Positions 53,136 through 63,932 of a stretch of DNA of 64,000 bases are shown here, piece by piece. Made by a program: the position numbers and the translations under genes. Source of the DNA: Argyresthia goedartella (lineage: Eukaryota; Arthropoda; Insecta; Lepidoptera; Argyresthiidae); contig OX463808.1 of the NCBI GenBank assembly GCA_949825045.1, positions 26,659,674-26,723,673 of the forward strand, given 5' to 3'. Position 1 is the stretch's first letter, and each line of letters opens with the position of its first letter. The notes beneath the pieces were generated by a model. That model was not told the DNA's origin, did not search any database, and was given only the letters and a program-made list of their open reading frames with translations.

Positions 53136-53285
53136 TACACAGACGTGGTGCGGCTGTAAGACTACTTCCTGTGCTCGCCTCCACTGTTCTCCGTGTACGT
53201 GACAGCCGCAATCGTGGCTCACCGCGCGCCGGCAGTGTATGAGTGCGAGTGCGATATGGCCATGCTGCATTGTCTTCTGTCGCGG
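53136..53285 (+). pseudogene. TBC1D20: TBC1D20 Rab-GAP, exon x with in-frame stop
   Basis: 150 bp, phase 0 to 0, acceptor cacttcag, donor gtaacg. Reads YTDVVRL, then a TAA at 53157-53159, then DYFLCSPPLFSVYVTAAIVA and YECECDMAMLHCLLS. The human counterpart is VVRLYDFFL ... DCDCDMASVHHLLSQ, so the stop replaces a conserved Tyr by one base (TAC or TAT to TAA). Everything else in the exon is well conserved. Either this copy is a pseudogene, or the base is a sequencing or allelic change. Confidence 0.8.
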
Positions 53286-53583
53286 GTAACGTATCGCATA
53301 TTGTTTATGGGAAGTTATTACTAGCACCCTTATACAATGTCTATAGTTTGGTCAGCAACAATAACTTTGACGGGGATGGTAAAAAAATTACAGTAGCAAA
53401 AATTCATTAAACATAGCGATTATATTTTCTTTTTTGTCGGAAATCAAGTTGTCAGTTTGTCGCCCTTAGAATGATGTGTCTCACCGTTACACACATTTAC
53501 AAGGCTTCCTAGAGGGAGAGATTTCTCGTTGTCCGGAATATAATGGTAAGTCTGGTCACTGATTGCTCTGTTCCACATTGCAG

Positions 53584-53693
53584 TTACCGGATGATCTGCC
53601 GTTCGAGGATATTCTGACGACAGCCGAGAAACTCTTCGAAGACAACGACCCGAGCGACCTCTCAGCGGAGGTTGTCGCCATGGAGAAGAAAGC
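53584..53693 (+). CDS. TBC1D20: TBC1D20 Rab-GAP, exon y
   Basis: 110 bp after acceptor ttccacattgcag, donor gtaagt. Reads LPDDLPFEDILTTAEKLFED then DPSDLSAEVVAMEKKA, matching human IPQDLPYETLISRAGDLFVQFPPSEL. Leaves with two bases (GC) completed by the first G of the last exon, giving Ala, so the phase fits across a 4.6-kb intron full of repeats. Confidence 0.85.
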
Positions 53694-54059
53694 GTAAGTC
53701 GAGCTTCACTATTAACTATCCTAGTGTGAGGCCAGAAGCAATACGACGATGTCACTGCGTCAGTTAAGCTTCGGCGCACACGATCCTCATTATGTCGCCA
53801 CAAAACGCCACCGGGGTGAGCATACGCCCAGCAAAAAGTTTTTTCCTAGACGATTTCTAGTGTATGGAATAATTTGTCTAACATGCCCTGTAAATGTCGG
53901 TAAAATTTCGGAATTAGTCCTATTAGAGTTAATTAACCCAGATTTTAAGGAATTTTGAAAATTGGATCGCAATTTTAAACTTTAACACTTTAAGATAAGG
54001 TTCAACTATGAAATAAAATTGATTGTTTTATCAAACGCTAGTAACAAGTGGGTTAAAGA
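53694..54059. other. TBC1D20 intron, unassigned part
   Basis: Contains acgcccagcaaaaagtttttt at 53823, a phrase also at the edge of the repeat 54060-54425. Nothing else supported. Confidence 0.35.
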
Positions 54060-54425
54060 AAAACTGTTTTAGTATATACGCCCAGCAAAAAAAAACTAAA
54101 CGGCTGATCGTAGGCTGATGAACCTTGGTACACGGTACTTCATAATTAGTCCAATTGGTCCATAGAAAGCAAAATTGGTCGCTCTTGTGGTTATGGAGAG
54201 ATCCAAGCTTTTCTGGGCGTACGTTTTCGAGTTTTCAAGATCTCGTAAACTCGGTGTCGTATGAAGTCGAAAATTGGTATAATTTTTCATGGATATTAGT
54301 AAAATTTAGTCCTGAAAAACCCATTATTAACGTCAAATGAAAATAAAAATAAAATCGCCCACGTCTGTAAGTTATTAACTTTTTTGAAATATTATGACAT
54401 CAATGTAATCTACATATCAATCTTG
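54060..54425 (-). repeat. Dispersed repeat, copy 2 (inverted)
   Basis: Reverse-complement match of 23346-23696 (agtccaattggtccatagaaagc, cgctcttgtggtta, aacgtcaaatgaaaat, tcaatgtaatctaca). It retains the sequence beyond the point where copy 1 is cut by the Gypsy LTR. Confidence 0.75.
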
Positions 54426-54689
54426 AAAAATATGTTGAGTTTCTGTTAACTGGTTTCCTTGAAGTTCATCAAATTTGTCCAGCAATTCAAAAACCTACTC
54501 TGAAAATTACAAGGCAAACCATCGATAACCCTTATTTATCGATGGTATCAGATGGCTGATATTAGGCCTCTCGGCCATCCTGAATCTTCAAACTAAAGAC
54601 CATAGAGACACTGTATGTAACTATATTTTTTTATGCACTGCCTTTCTTTTACTCTTAGTGTCACCGTTTAGATGCACCTAAGTCATGAT

Positions 54690-55860
54690 TTAATTTAATT
54701 AATATTGTATTATGATCAACACAATCAAATGCCTTCGACAAATCGCAAAAAACTCCCTGCCATGCAGAACAAATATGATATATGATATACTTATTATACC
54801 TGCATCCGTAGTCGATTTACCCTTAGTGAAACCGTATTGTTTGGCGTGGAGTTGTTTTGTACGGTTGAAGTGTCAGAGCATTTGATTGAGTATAATCTTT
54901 TCAAATATTTTACTTAGTGCCGGAAGAACAGATATTGGTCTGAAATTTGAAGGATCACCTCTGTCTCCCGACTTGAACAGAGGTATCAGTTTACTGAGTT
55001 TCATTAGGTCTGGGAAAGCTCCATCGTCAACATATTTATTGAATAAGGTAAGCGTGGGAGTTCTAACTAGAATTACTTAACCAATGACTTTGAATGTTAT
55101 ACCCCACAGGTCTTCAGTATTTTTTAAGGTAAGCAATCTAAACGTTTTGACAATGTCCTGGGGATATACATGATGAAATTTTAAATATAAATAACTGACG
55201 CTAGTGTTGTTTATTAATAAAGTTTGCTTCATATGGAGATAAAATTTTACGATCTGTTGTGAGCAAGGGTACATTGGTGAAGAATGTTTCGAATGCTCGA
55301 GCAACCTCAGCGTTGCATTAAACAACATCATATTTAGGCAGAAATAATTGTCCCTCGGTATAACTTTGCCAGTTTCACGGTTTATTACTTGTCAAACTGT
55401 TTTCATTCTATTATTTGAATTTTGTATTTTTCTATTAATGTATAAAGTTTTTGCAGTTTTATAAACCAACTTGAAAGTTTTAGAATAATTTGTTAACATA
55501 GTCATGAAATTTTCGAATAAAGTTATAGGTTTTTTATTCATAAAAGTCATACAAGATAACTCTAGTTTAACGAATTCCAAACGTTGCCCAGTCATTAAAT
55601 TTAGATTTACCGTTGTAGTCAATGACTTTCTTTTAATTTAAAAACTTTATTGAATTCTGCCTGAATAATGTTGAAGAAGTCTGAGTAGATTTTGTTTGGG
55701 TTCTGTCCATTAAAATCCGGTACTGGCAAATTTATATCTAAGTTTTTCGTATACATCTCTAGTCTATGGGATGTAATAGGCCTATAAAATGATGGTTCAG
55801 TCTTATCCTTACTAGAAATTGGGAATGAAACTGATTGACCGCTGTGATCGGATGGTAATT
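54690..55860 (-). mobile_element. LINE-E copy 3, partial
   Basis: Minus-strand match of the linker and first RT blocks of LINE-E: LNLMTGQRLEFVKLE, NRKIQNSNNRMKTV, and downstream text of the FRPIS..PALSKIFEK type and of the catalytic-Asp block (DLSKAFDCVDH, about 54760-54705). Several indels. It ends at the same VDHN block, so the RT catalytic DD and 3' UTR are missing. Lies within the TBC1D20 intron. Confidence 0.75.
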
Positions 55861-56790
55861 AATCTACGAGTGTTTGCGTACAACACCACATATATAAAAT
55901 GACCCTGGACTTCCCGCTTCTCCGAATAAACGAAGCTGAACTTAAGTACTTTTGGCAAGATTACCCACTACACTGATAGAGTTGAATTTACTCTAAAATT
56001 ATTAATAAATGAAGCATACGCATTATTACTTATTCTTTCTAGTAATTTCCTCATGGCTGAGGATCTACATTGACATAGACATCATTTACTAATAATATTC
56101 ATTACATCTGATCGTGACTGGCATGGTTATTGGTACAGAGCTTGACCAATGATCTCCATTTTGTTCCGTCCTGGATTGCGTGTATTGCCTTGTGTAGACC
56201 AAGTTGAAGGTATTCCTGCTTATGACTACAGAATCGTGCAGGTGGTCTTAACCTTGTTGTTCTTGCACCTTTCTATTTTTCCTTCCATTAACATAATCGT
56301 GCAATTTGTCCAAGGAAGTCCAGCATTCGGATTGTCCAGGATTCAGTATCATATAGATTTCTATATGGACCATTATTACTGAATACATTTAAACAATATT
56401 ACAGTAATTTCGTTCATACCGTATGAGTGAAATAGATGACGCATTGTATAGGTGTACGGTTTTAACCAACCTGCAAGCGTACAACATATTTTGTGGTATT
56501 TACTCTTAATTGTTGATCTTGTACAGCAAATTATTAAATTATTTTAAGCCTAGAAGGAGGATCCAGTTATGGCCTTTATAAATTATTTCAAGTGTTCACC
56601 AACAGTGCTAACTATCTTTCTTTGCAATTCTCAAGTATTCGCGATCGATACAAAACATGTTGTGAACTTATTTATGCTTTTAAAAGAAAAGCTTAAAACA
56701 TTTTCGGATGGTGTACATTTTTGTGACATCTAAAACATGAGCTTGGTTTGCAAATAAATGAAGAAAACCTTGTGATTTTATCATAATTTT
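55861..56790. other. TBC1D20 intron, unassigned part
   Basis: No exon, RNA gene or element recognised. The frame 56149-56382 lacks domain features. Confidence 0.35.
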
Positions 56791-56879
56791 GTTGGAAGTA
56801 TACTTCTAATATGAAAAAAGATGGACTGCTGCTAATCATTATTTCAATCATTTTCGTAAAAATAATGAAAAGTGGTTAA

Positions 56880-57580
56880 AAAGTCCCATAGTATGGCCCA
56901 GTTTCTTTGCTTCTGCTTCTGAAGGAGAACAAGTTGATGTTATTGACGTTGAGCCATCTGACAATATAGAAAATTTACCTCCTAGTGTACATAAAGCTTC
57001 CACTTCCTTTGCTCTGAGGAAACCATTCTAAAAACTGGGATCGAGACAAAAAAGAAGATGTATTCAAACTTTAAATCATTCCTTGTCTCCAGAAGAACTG
57101 TTATGGTCAACAGTAAAAGCTTTAGAGGACAATATTAATGAAGGTGTAAGCAGAATTTTGGACCATCTTATTAAACAGCCTGCAGATATTCATAAGGTTC
57201 AGACCAGCTTAAATGAAAAAAATATATATTCAGCTGAAAAGGCACTGGGTCTGTTAACGTCACTTAAATTTTCAAAGTGACAATACTTGAGTCTGAGAGA
57301 GTCAGCCACTGAATTGAATTTTGGTCTGTTTCCTTCATAAATATGAAATAAATCCAGTATAATAAAATCCAGTTTTGCTTGTCAAACTTTGAAATCAAAG
57401 TTTGACAAGCAAAACTGGATTTTATTCGTCATAAGAACATTTACTGTTACTGACGAAGGAGCGCAGATAAATTTGCAAGCTTTGCTAGATTTAACTGTGT
57501 CCAGACACATAATTGGAAATAATTTAGAACTGAATACAAAGGCTAATGTAAAACTTCTAAGCAAATTGGGGCTATGATGG
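56880..57580 (+). pseudogene. Relic of an unidentified multi-copy protein
   Basis: One frame runs from FASASEGEQVDVIDVEPSDN to LNHSLSPEELLWSTVKALED and KALGLLTSLKFSK, with a TAA at about 57031 and a TGA at 57278 where Trp is likely (SK*QYLSLRESATELNF follows). After the fold-back 57361-57426 it reads FVIRTFTVTDEGAQINLQAL LDLTVSRHI. I associate LQALLDLTV-type text with transposon-related proteins that are abundant in arthropod genomes, but cannot name the family. Two stops and the fold-back show that it is dead. Confidence 0.5.
57361..57426. repeat. Perfect 32-bp fold-back, 2-nt loop
   Basis: aataaaatccagttttgctt gtcaaactttga and its exact complement separated by AA. It interrupts the coding relic at 56880-57580. 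Confidence 0.9.
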
Positions 57581-57659
57581 GGCTTCAGGACAAAGCAATT
57601 TTAAGCAAAAGGCCGATTTTGAATACTCAAGTATCTTAATGATTAGTTTGGTTCCATTA

Positions 57660-58190
57660 AGACGTAAGTCCGCAATTTAGAAATACGTCTCTAAGATTAT
57701 AATCGAACTTTCCACATTTATTCTCTTGTGGGGGCTGTCATTTATTCAAAGAGAGCAATGAAACTTTGTTTCAGTTTCAGTTGAAGTATAATCACTAAAC
57801 ATTCTCACTCTCACGGCCCGCACTTTATAGGCTACTTCTTGTGGAGAAATCGAATAACTCGAATATTTGGAGGTTATAATTAAACTTTTCCACTTTTATT
57901 CTTTCACTAATTCAAAGAGATCAGTGAAACTTCTTTTCAGTGCAGTCACTAAATGTTCATACTCTCTTTCTCTCTCTCAGATCTTTTATTTATGGAAATC
58001 ACACTGGCCAAACAACCTGATATTCCTGGAACTAAAATGTATTTTGCTTCTAAACGGTGTCACTGAATCTTTATTAATGGCGGTTGTTCATGGCTCCTTC
58101 GATGTGGAGAAATCATTAACCAGAACATTTTGAGGTTATAATCGAACTTTTCCACATTTATTTTCTAAGGGGGCTATAACTAATTCTGAG
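57660..58190 (+). repeat. Tandem-module repeat, copy in arm B
   Basis: Starts acgtaagtccgcaatttaga and holds three diverged modules with tttccacatttatt, ggggctgtca and actaattcaaagagagcagt, as at 22965-23345. Lies just upstream of the last TBC1D20 exon. Confidence 0.6.
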
Positions 58191-58233
58191 CAGAAGGTTT
58201 CTTCAAGATGTTTTCATGAAGAAACCTTCTGCT
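58189..58233. repeat. 17-bp fold-back, 11-nt loop
   Basis: agcagaaggtttcttca and its complement around agatgttttca. Arm A (about 21570) has only a single agaatttttcat-like version, so one arm is extra here. Confidence 0.85.
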
Positions 58234-58283
58234 ATCCTGCCTGAGAAGCTTGCGTGTACTGTTACCGTACATGAATGTTCCAG

Positions 58284-58509
58284 GTCCGAGCTCCGCAAGC
58301 TGGAAGAGGAGCGGTTGCGGCGGCGGCAGGCGGAGATCTGCGTCGCGCGCGACCCCTCGCTGCGTGCACGCCTGCGCCGCTCGCTGTACGCCGCGCTCGC
58401 CCCGCCGCTGCTGCGCCGCACTCTGTCGGCGCGCACACTGCTGTCCACTGCCACGGTGCTGGTGGGCATCTACGTGTACTACCGCCCCGAGCTGCTCTTC
58501 AACAGGTAG
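58284..58509 (+). CDS. TBC1D20: TBC1D20 Rab-GAP, last exon with membrane anchor
   Basis: Acceptor atgttccag, first base G completing the Ala codon from exon y, then SELRKLEEERLRRRQAEICV, RARLRRSLYAALAPPLLRR, and LLSTATVLVGIYVYYRPELL ending at TAG 58507-58509. The hydrophobic C-terminal stretch is the tail anchor that holds TBC1D20 in the ER membrane (the human protein ends with a similar segment near FVKLAVMGLTVALGAAAL). The exon is very GC-rich compared with its surroundings. A truncated inverted copy is at 21308-21439. Confidence 0.85.
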
Positions 58510-60306
58510 CGGCACGGGTACCAGTTTGTCATCTTCCACTTGTCCTAGACCCGACGGCTAGTAAGCGCTGTAAGTACTATTCGCTGAATCAGTTTGACAA
58601 CTTTATACTTTATATGGCGTTGTCAAAGTTATTCCGAGAATAGTATTGTCGTTTTCATGTATCGATCCTTAGAGCTCTGTCAGGCGCGGTGGAGAAAATG
58701 CGTTGGTAGCGATCCAAGAACTTTATTTAACGCTGTTTGCAACTGACTCAAATACAGACCGAACCGAAAGTAGTGTTTGGATCTATTCGGTATCCGCGTA
58801 TCGTTTGATTAAATCGTTGATTCCGTGAGTGCGTAAATGAATATAGATTTTGGATTTCTTCTAAATATTTTTTCTATTAGCACAGCGTGCGCATAAGTCG
58901 TTAAGGATCATAGTTTTGCATCACTTTACCTGAGCCAAGATAAAAGATCACATTTTCATCAAAATTCAACAGTATAACTTTGTAATGGGGCATTCAATAT
59001 TATTCATTATTTGAAAGTTAACAATGTTACTTCACGATTGCCTTTTAGTTAAAATACATATTTATTGTAATAACGACAAAATAATGCAATTTTACGATTT
59101 ACTTGGACCAATAATCCAATATAAACATTATAAAAACAATTTGCTCTAAAAAGCTAAAAATCGTCACAAAGTTACATCGGTAAACCCTTTTTCTTTATAA
59201 ACACTGTTAGTGATGTTACACAAAAAAATAAATCCATCGATCGATCAAAAATAATTAAATGCAACAATAGTCTGCATTCATTTCAGATTAGATGTTTGAA
59301 GTCCACGATTCATTTTAATCGATATCTTTAAGCTAGTCGCCGCAGTATGAATCTAAGACTGACAGATTTCAAATGTGATTTTTTATCTTGGCTTTCAGCG
59401 TCAGCAAAAATTCGAATACCTACCGAAGAAACAAATTATATAAAATGATCTTAAAGCTTTAGTGTGAGGGCTCTCTTGATGGGATGCGGTCGTTTTAGGA
59501 TCGTTTGTTATTTTGAGTACATTGCAAACTTTCGGAAATGACCACATTCACACCAGCTTTCGAGTATCATGTTTTTAACAAGAGCTGGCAACGTCATAAT
59601 ATTTTTTCATGAAAAGGAGATGGTAACTGTTTCAAGATGGATCATTTTTTCATGGAAAGGAAATGGTAATTGTTTCACCATAGATCATTTTACATGAAAA
59701 GGAAATGGTAACTGTATCACCATAGATCATTTAAATTAAAGTGTCTGTTTGTGTTTGTTAACTGAATAGGCCTTTCCATTCATATGGGGACATCGCTTTT
59801 TGCGATTTAACTATACAATGAATACGAATGAACGACGATTTTGAGGGTGAATATATAATCTAAATCATCAAGGCAGACTATTCCATTTCTTCTAAAAAAC
59901 ATGACATTTGGTAGCGGAACGATATTATTCCACCAATACATTGACAATCAATAAGATGATCGACTGATTGTAAGCATAAGTGCCACTTTAAGCGCTATAG
60001 AGTAGTTAAATAACCATGCAATTGTTTATAAGAAAATGAAACTAATGGAATTATGTAGGTACAATACAAGTAGGTAGAAATTGATCGGATGACGGATCGT
60101 TGATATTCCCACTTTGTTCTCTATTATTTAATTTTCTTATCTGAAGGTTTTATTTTTAGTTAAAGTCTTTATGTTGTCTTAATGGGGAATAAAACTGAAA
60201 AAAACTCGCCACCAGAGGCGCTGCTAACATCGGACCCATAACAGTCGACGAGATCTGTCAAAATCTCAACAAAAAGTTGTTTACGTTTCTATCGTACTAT
60301 CGTAGA

Positions 60307-60420
60307 ATAACGCATTGTGTGGCAATAGGGTGTAATAAAAATGGTAATCACCACTTTCCCAAAGAGAGAAATCTATGGAAAATTCGACTAATATTCGGAA
60401 TTTCAAGGCCTCCTAAAATT
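60307..60420 (+). pseudogene. THAP-type zinc finger relic in arm B
   Basis: Reads THCVAIGCNKNGNHHFPKER then NLWKIRLIFGISRP. C-x4-C with following HHFP and a spaced W is the start of a THAP DNA-binding domain, found in P-element transposases and host proteins. The second half (C-x2-H) is not in frame. Arm A has the same region in worse condition (19560-19690). Too short to say whether it came from a transposon. Confidence 0.45.
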
Positions 60421-60654
60421 TAAAGTATGTTGTTACTATTTAGATCACGAAAGCTTTCCAAAAGCGGTAAATATTTTTTTATGTCATCAGTTTCATGGTC
60501 CTGAGGAATTCTAAAGTTACGCTTCCCGTGAAATTACTCAAGCCTGTAAAATAAATATATTATTTATGGGTTATATACACATGTTTTTAAATAATGTGTT
60601 ACTTCGTTTATAATTTACTCAAAATATACGAAATGCAACCGCAGTTTATTTGAT

Positions 60655-60948
60655 TTGTTTTCTAACATAATTCGTCAATTATTTACCTTCTGGCTAAGTC
60701 CACTTTACGAACCTTTAAAATCCCTCCCCTTTACTCGCAAAAACAGAAACACCACCATTTCACCAAATATCGCAAGAAATAGCCACCGAACCGACAAACT
60801 CAAAGTGACAGATTGTTATGGGTCTGACGAATCCAACGCCATCTGTAATAAGCTTAGCATTTTCTTCCCCATTTACGCACGCTTTGTATTTGAAAATTAT
60901 GTTGGATTAAATATATTCTTAGTAGTTACTGTTTTTAACTGGTTTTAA
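60655..60948 (+). pseudogene. Repeat-borne coding relic in arm B
   Basis: 97-residue frame, counterpart of 19147-19413: WLSPLYEPLKSLPFTRKNR, SPNIARNSHRTDKLKVTD. Not recognised. It lies about 240 bp after the THAP-like piece. Confidence 0.35.
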
Positions 60949-61463
60949 AGTTTAACAAATATATTTTTTTGTTTTTTATTAACAATGAAAGTAACCAAAA
61001 TATATGAATTTTTTGTTAATGTACATATATAGAATAGTATAGGGACATAGCTATACGCGATGTATAGCTGTTTCTCTCACTGTCCTACGATATTACTGTT
61101 CAAGACACAAGTATAAAAGCAGCCAAAGGCTAGATTTATTATTTATTTAACGCGATAGAGTCAAAATGAGTTGTGAGACTTTGAATCTGTGGAATCATCA
61201 AGTTTTAGAAGTAATCCTAGCATTTAATTTCGTGTGTATATATATTTGGGGTATTTATCCCTGCAACATGCCACACCGATAAGTTCAAACGTTTAGTTGG
61301 CGTTAATAAATTCTAATTTATTTTGTATCGAATGTGATATTAACTTATTATTTTGTTAATACCTTAGGTTATATTAATTCCTCACTATTTGGTTTTAATT
61401 ATTAAAAGTAATGTATGCTAATTCAATGTTGTGTGGCTGAGTATGGAAGTGAAAATAACGTCG

Positions 61464-62976
61464 TTTCATAGTAGGTTCGTATGGTGTAAGGTGGTGTTAC
61501 AATATTATTGTATTAAAAATGAATAGTTGCCTGACTGATAGTACCTTACAAAGACTGTATAATTGAACTGTGGGAAGTAGAATAGGGCGTTTAGTTACCA
61601 CTTTGAGGATGGCGCGTTGAGCTATTTCTAGGGGTTTCATTGTTGTTTTTGCGGCACCTCCCCAGCAGGGGATACGGTAGGGCCTACTGTATCCCCTGCT
61701 GGGGAGGTGCCTCAATCAATCTGTTAGAGCCTACTGAGTAGGCTATAACAGATTGACAAAGGGCAAGATAAGTATTTTTAATGATGGTTGCATTAGCAAT
61801 GTTTCGAAGATTTTTGAATATGTATATTAGTTTGCGAACTCTAGTGCTGAGGCTGTCAATATGGGCTTTGAAAGTGAGGTGTTTGTCTATCGTGACACCG
61901 AGATACTTAAGGGTATCAGTAGAAGAAATCTCTGGACATTGGCAGTTAATATGGTCTGTGCACGAGTGGGCACGAAGAGTAAGAGGTAAAGGAGGCATAG
62001 TGACCGAAGAAGCAGTAAACGGAATGAATTTAGTTTTTGTAGTATAAAGTATTAGGGAGTGTGTAAGCAGCCATTTTTGAACGGTGTTAAAACCCGTTTG
62101 TGCAAGACACTGTAGTTCGATCCAAGTGTTGGCAGTAACGTTAAAGCAGTATCATCAGCATAAGAAGTTATTGAGCCACTGGGAATATCGAGGTTGCAGA
62201 GATCATTAATGAATACCAGAAACAGCGTTGGACCGAGAACGCTTCCTTGTGGTACCCCATAGGATATTCCAAGTTCGTTGCCAAGATATTGCTCAATTTT
62301 GACCATTTGGGGACGTCCCGTGAGATAAGACCGAAACAGATTAAGTTGAGTGCCTCTTACTCCTATCGAAGAGAGCTTAAATAAAAGAGTGGGGATAGGT
62401 ACAGTATCGAATGCTTTGGCGAGGTCCAAAAATATTGTTAAGACTTTTTTGTTGTTATTTAGGTTTTGAACAGTATTATTGATAAGTTTTAAAACAGCGT
62501 TAGTTGTGGATTTGTTTTTGCGGAAACCAAATTGTTGCGGTGAGAGGATTTTATTATTTTCTAGATAGGTGAGAAGTCGGTTATTTATAATTCGTTCAAG
62601 TATCTTTGAGAGCGACGTAAGGACAGCAATCGGACGATAATTCGTTGGAGACAACCTATCTCCACTCTTAAAAATGGGATGAATAATAGCCTTTTTAAAA
62701 TAAGATACCATTCAGGAAGCAGAGATTAAAGATATGGCTAAGAATAGGAGCTAGAGGTTTTATGTATCTCTGAAGAATGACTGTAGAGATTCCATCCCAA
62801 CCGGTGGCAGTAAATGGTCTCAGTGACCGTATAACACTTAAAACTTCATCTGGATCTGTTTCTAGTAAAGCAAAGGAGGATGTCATCGGTGTGGAAGAAG
62901 ATTGAGGTGGTGGGATTGATATTGTCGATGGTGGTAGTTGTAATATACTATCAGCCAGCTCCCTGCCTATATTCAC
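61464..62976 (-). pseudogene. LINE-C reverse transcriptase
   Basis: Minus strand: ATGWDGISTVILQRYIKPLA (62976-62695), a frameshift at about 62700, then HPIFKSGDRLSPTNYRPIAV, FGFRKNKSTTNAVLK, IFLDLAKAFDTVP (catalytic Asp), YGVPQGSVLGPTLFLVFIND, SYADDTALTLLP (catalytic DD near 62150-62161), a frameshift at about 62135, then LKYLGVTIDKHLTFKAHID (61998-61684) and, past the fold-back, CWGGAAKTTMKPLEIAQRA. Three breaks, so inactive. Confidence 0.85.
61653..61756. repeat. Double fold-back in LINE-C
   Basis: Two adjacent palindromes: 61653-61711 (23-bp arms, ggcacctccccagcagggga..., 13-nt centre that is itself almost self-complementary) and 61716-61756 (20-bp arms with one mismatch, single-base centre). 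Together they form an inverted, reordered extra copy of the LINE-C coding text around QSVIAY and CWGGAAKTT. Confidence 0.85.
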
Positions 62977-63281
62977 AATAAACTTATTTACTTCATTGCA
63001 TGAGTGTATTGGTGATATGGTAGTTTTAAGAAGCTCTGTAGGTGATTTTACAGATTTGGTGGAGTTAGTTAGTCTTCTTATTGTGTCCTATAAGTTTTTA
63101 ATATTTTTGCTTGCCTTTTCTAGCTCAATAGTGTCAAATTGTCTTTTGGTTTTCTTTAAAATTTTGGTACAAAAAATTCTTTATCTGAAGTAGGTTATTT
63201 TTAGTATTTCGTTGTCTGGGTTGGCTTTACAGTTTCTATGTAGGTGATCCCTGTTGCGCATACATTTTATAAGACCTGGAG

Positions 63282-63932
63282 TTATCCAGGGCTTAAGAGG
63301 CCTGCGCTTTTTGGGAATAGTTGAAGTAGAACACAATTCTTTAAAATCATCCCTGATAAGGTACTAATCAATTTATTTGTTGCAATCTCGGGGTCGGTCA
63401 TATTAAGAATAGTGGATAAGTTAGCATTGTGTATATCCATATCAAGTAAACTATAATTTATTTTAGAAATAGTGATATTATCAGATTTATAGGATTGCTT
63501 ATTGTTTAAGAGGAATAGTGTCGGAAGGTGATCTGTTATTTTAGACTCTATCAGTAAGGTGTGGGATGAGAGTTGAGATCGAATAAAAATATGGTCTAAG
63601 CAACTGGAACCTCTGGTAGGTAGATCATGCGTGGGAAGAAAGCCGTGAAACGCAAGGCGGTTTAGGTAATTATGTGATACAGCATCAAGCGATGAGGGTG
63701 TAATGTTTACATTAATGTCACCAATTAAAATTTTTGTTCCATAGTTTTTTAGGTTTGGTAGAATTCTATCAAGGCATTGTAAGAAGGTGTCGATATTATA
63801 GTTGGAGGGCGAGCAATAAACACAAATCACTGCTGTCTCTGAGCCTAGTCTTAATAAAAGTCCAGAGGCGGTACCCGTCAAATCAAGTTCTTCCACTGAG
63901 TGGGCAAGATCACATCTAATGTAAACAACCAC
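63282..63932 (-). pseudogene. LINE-C endonuclease
   Basis: Minus strand: MVVYIRCDLAHSVEELDL, VICVYCSPSNYNID, ILIGDINVNITP (GD.N block), SSCLDHIFIRSQL, SKITDHLPTLFLL (terminal D-H box). The N-terminal strands with the first metal ligands lie beyond about 63932 and are not readable. It ends with a frameshift near 63340, before the linker to the RT. Confidence 0.8.

Larger units (their letters stand above)
57642..61463 (+). repeat. Inverted segmental duplication, arm B
   Basis: About 3.8 kb matching arm A (18533-21688) in reverse. It starts with gattagtttggttccatt aagacgtaagtccgc, shared with arm A at 21650-21690, carries the intact last exon of TBC1D20 and continues through the THAP-like relic to gaaaataac at 61463, where LINE-C coding sequence begins. 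Arm B keeps the splice site and membrane-anchor end that arm A lost, so B is the more complete copy. Confidence 0.85.

Noticed and set aside
53079..53327. Minus-strand frame over TBC1D20 exon x
   Set aside because: Antisense of a conserved, splice-bounded exon.
58180..58643. Several Arg/Ala-rich frames on both strands
   Set aside because: Shadows caused by the GC-rich last TBC1D20 exon; only the plus frame SELRKLEEE has phase, splice site and homology.
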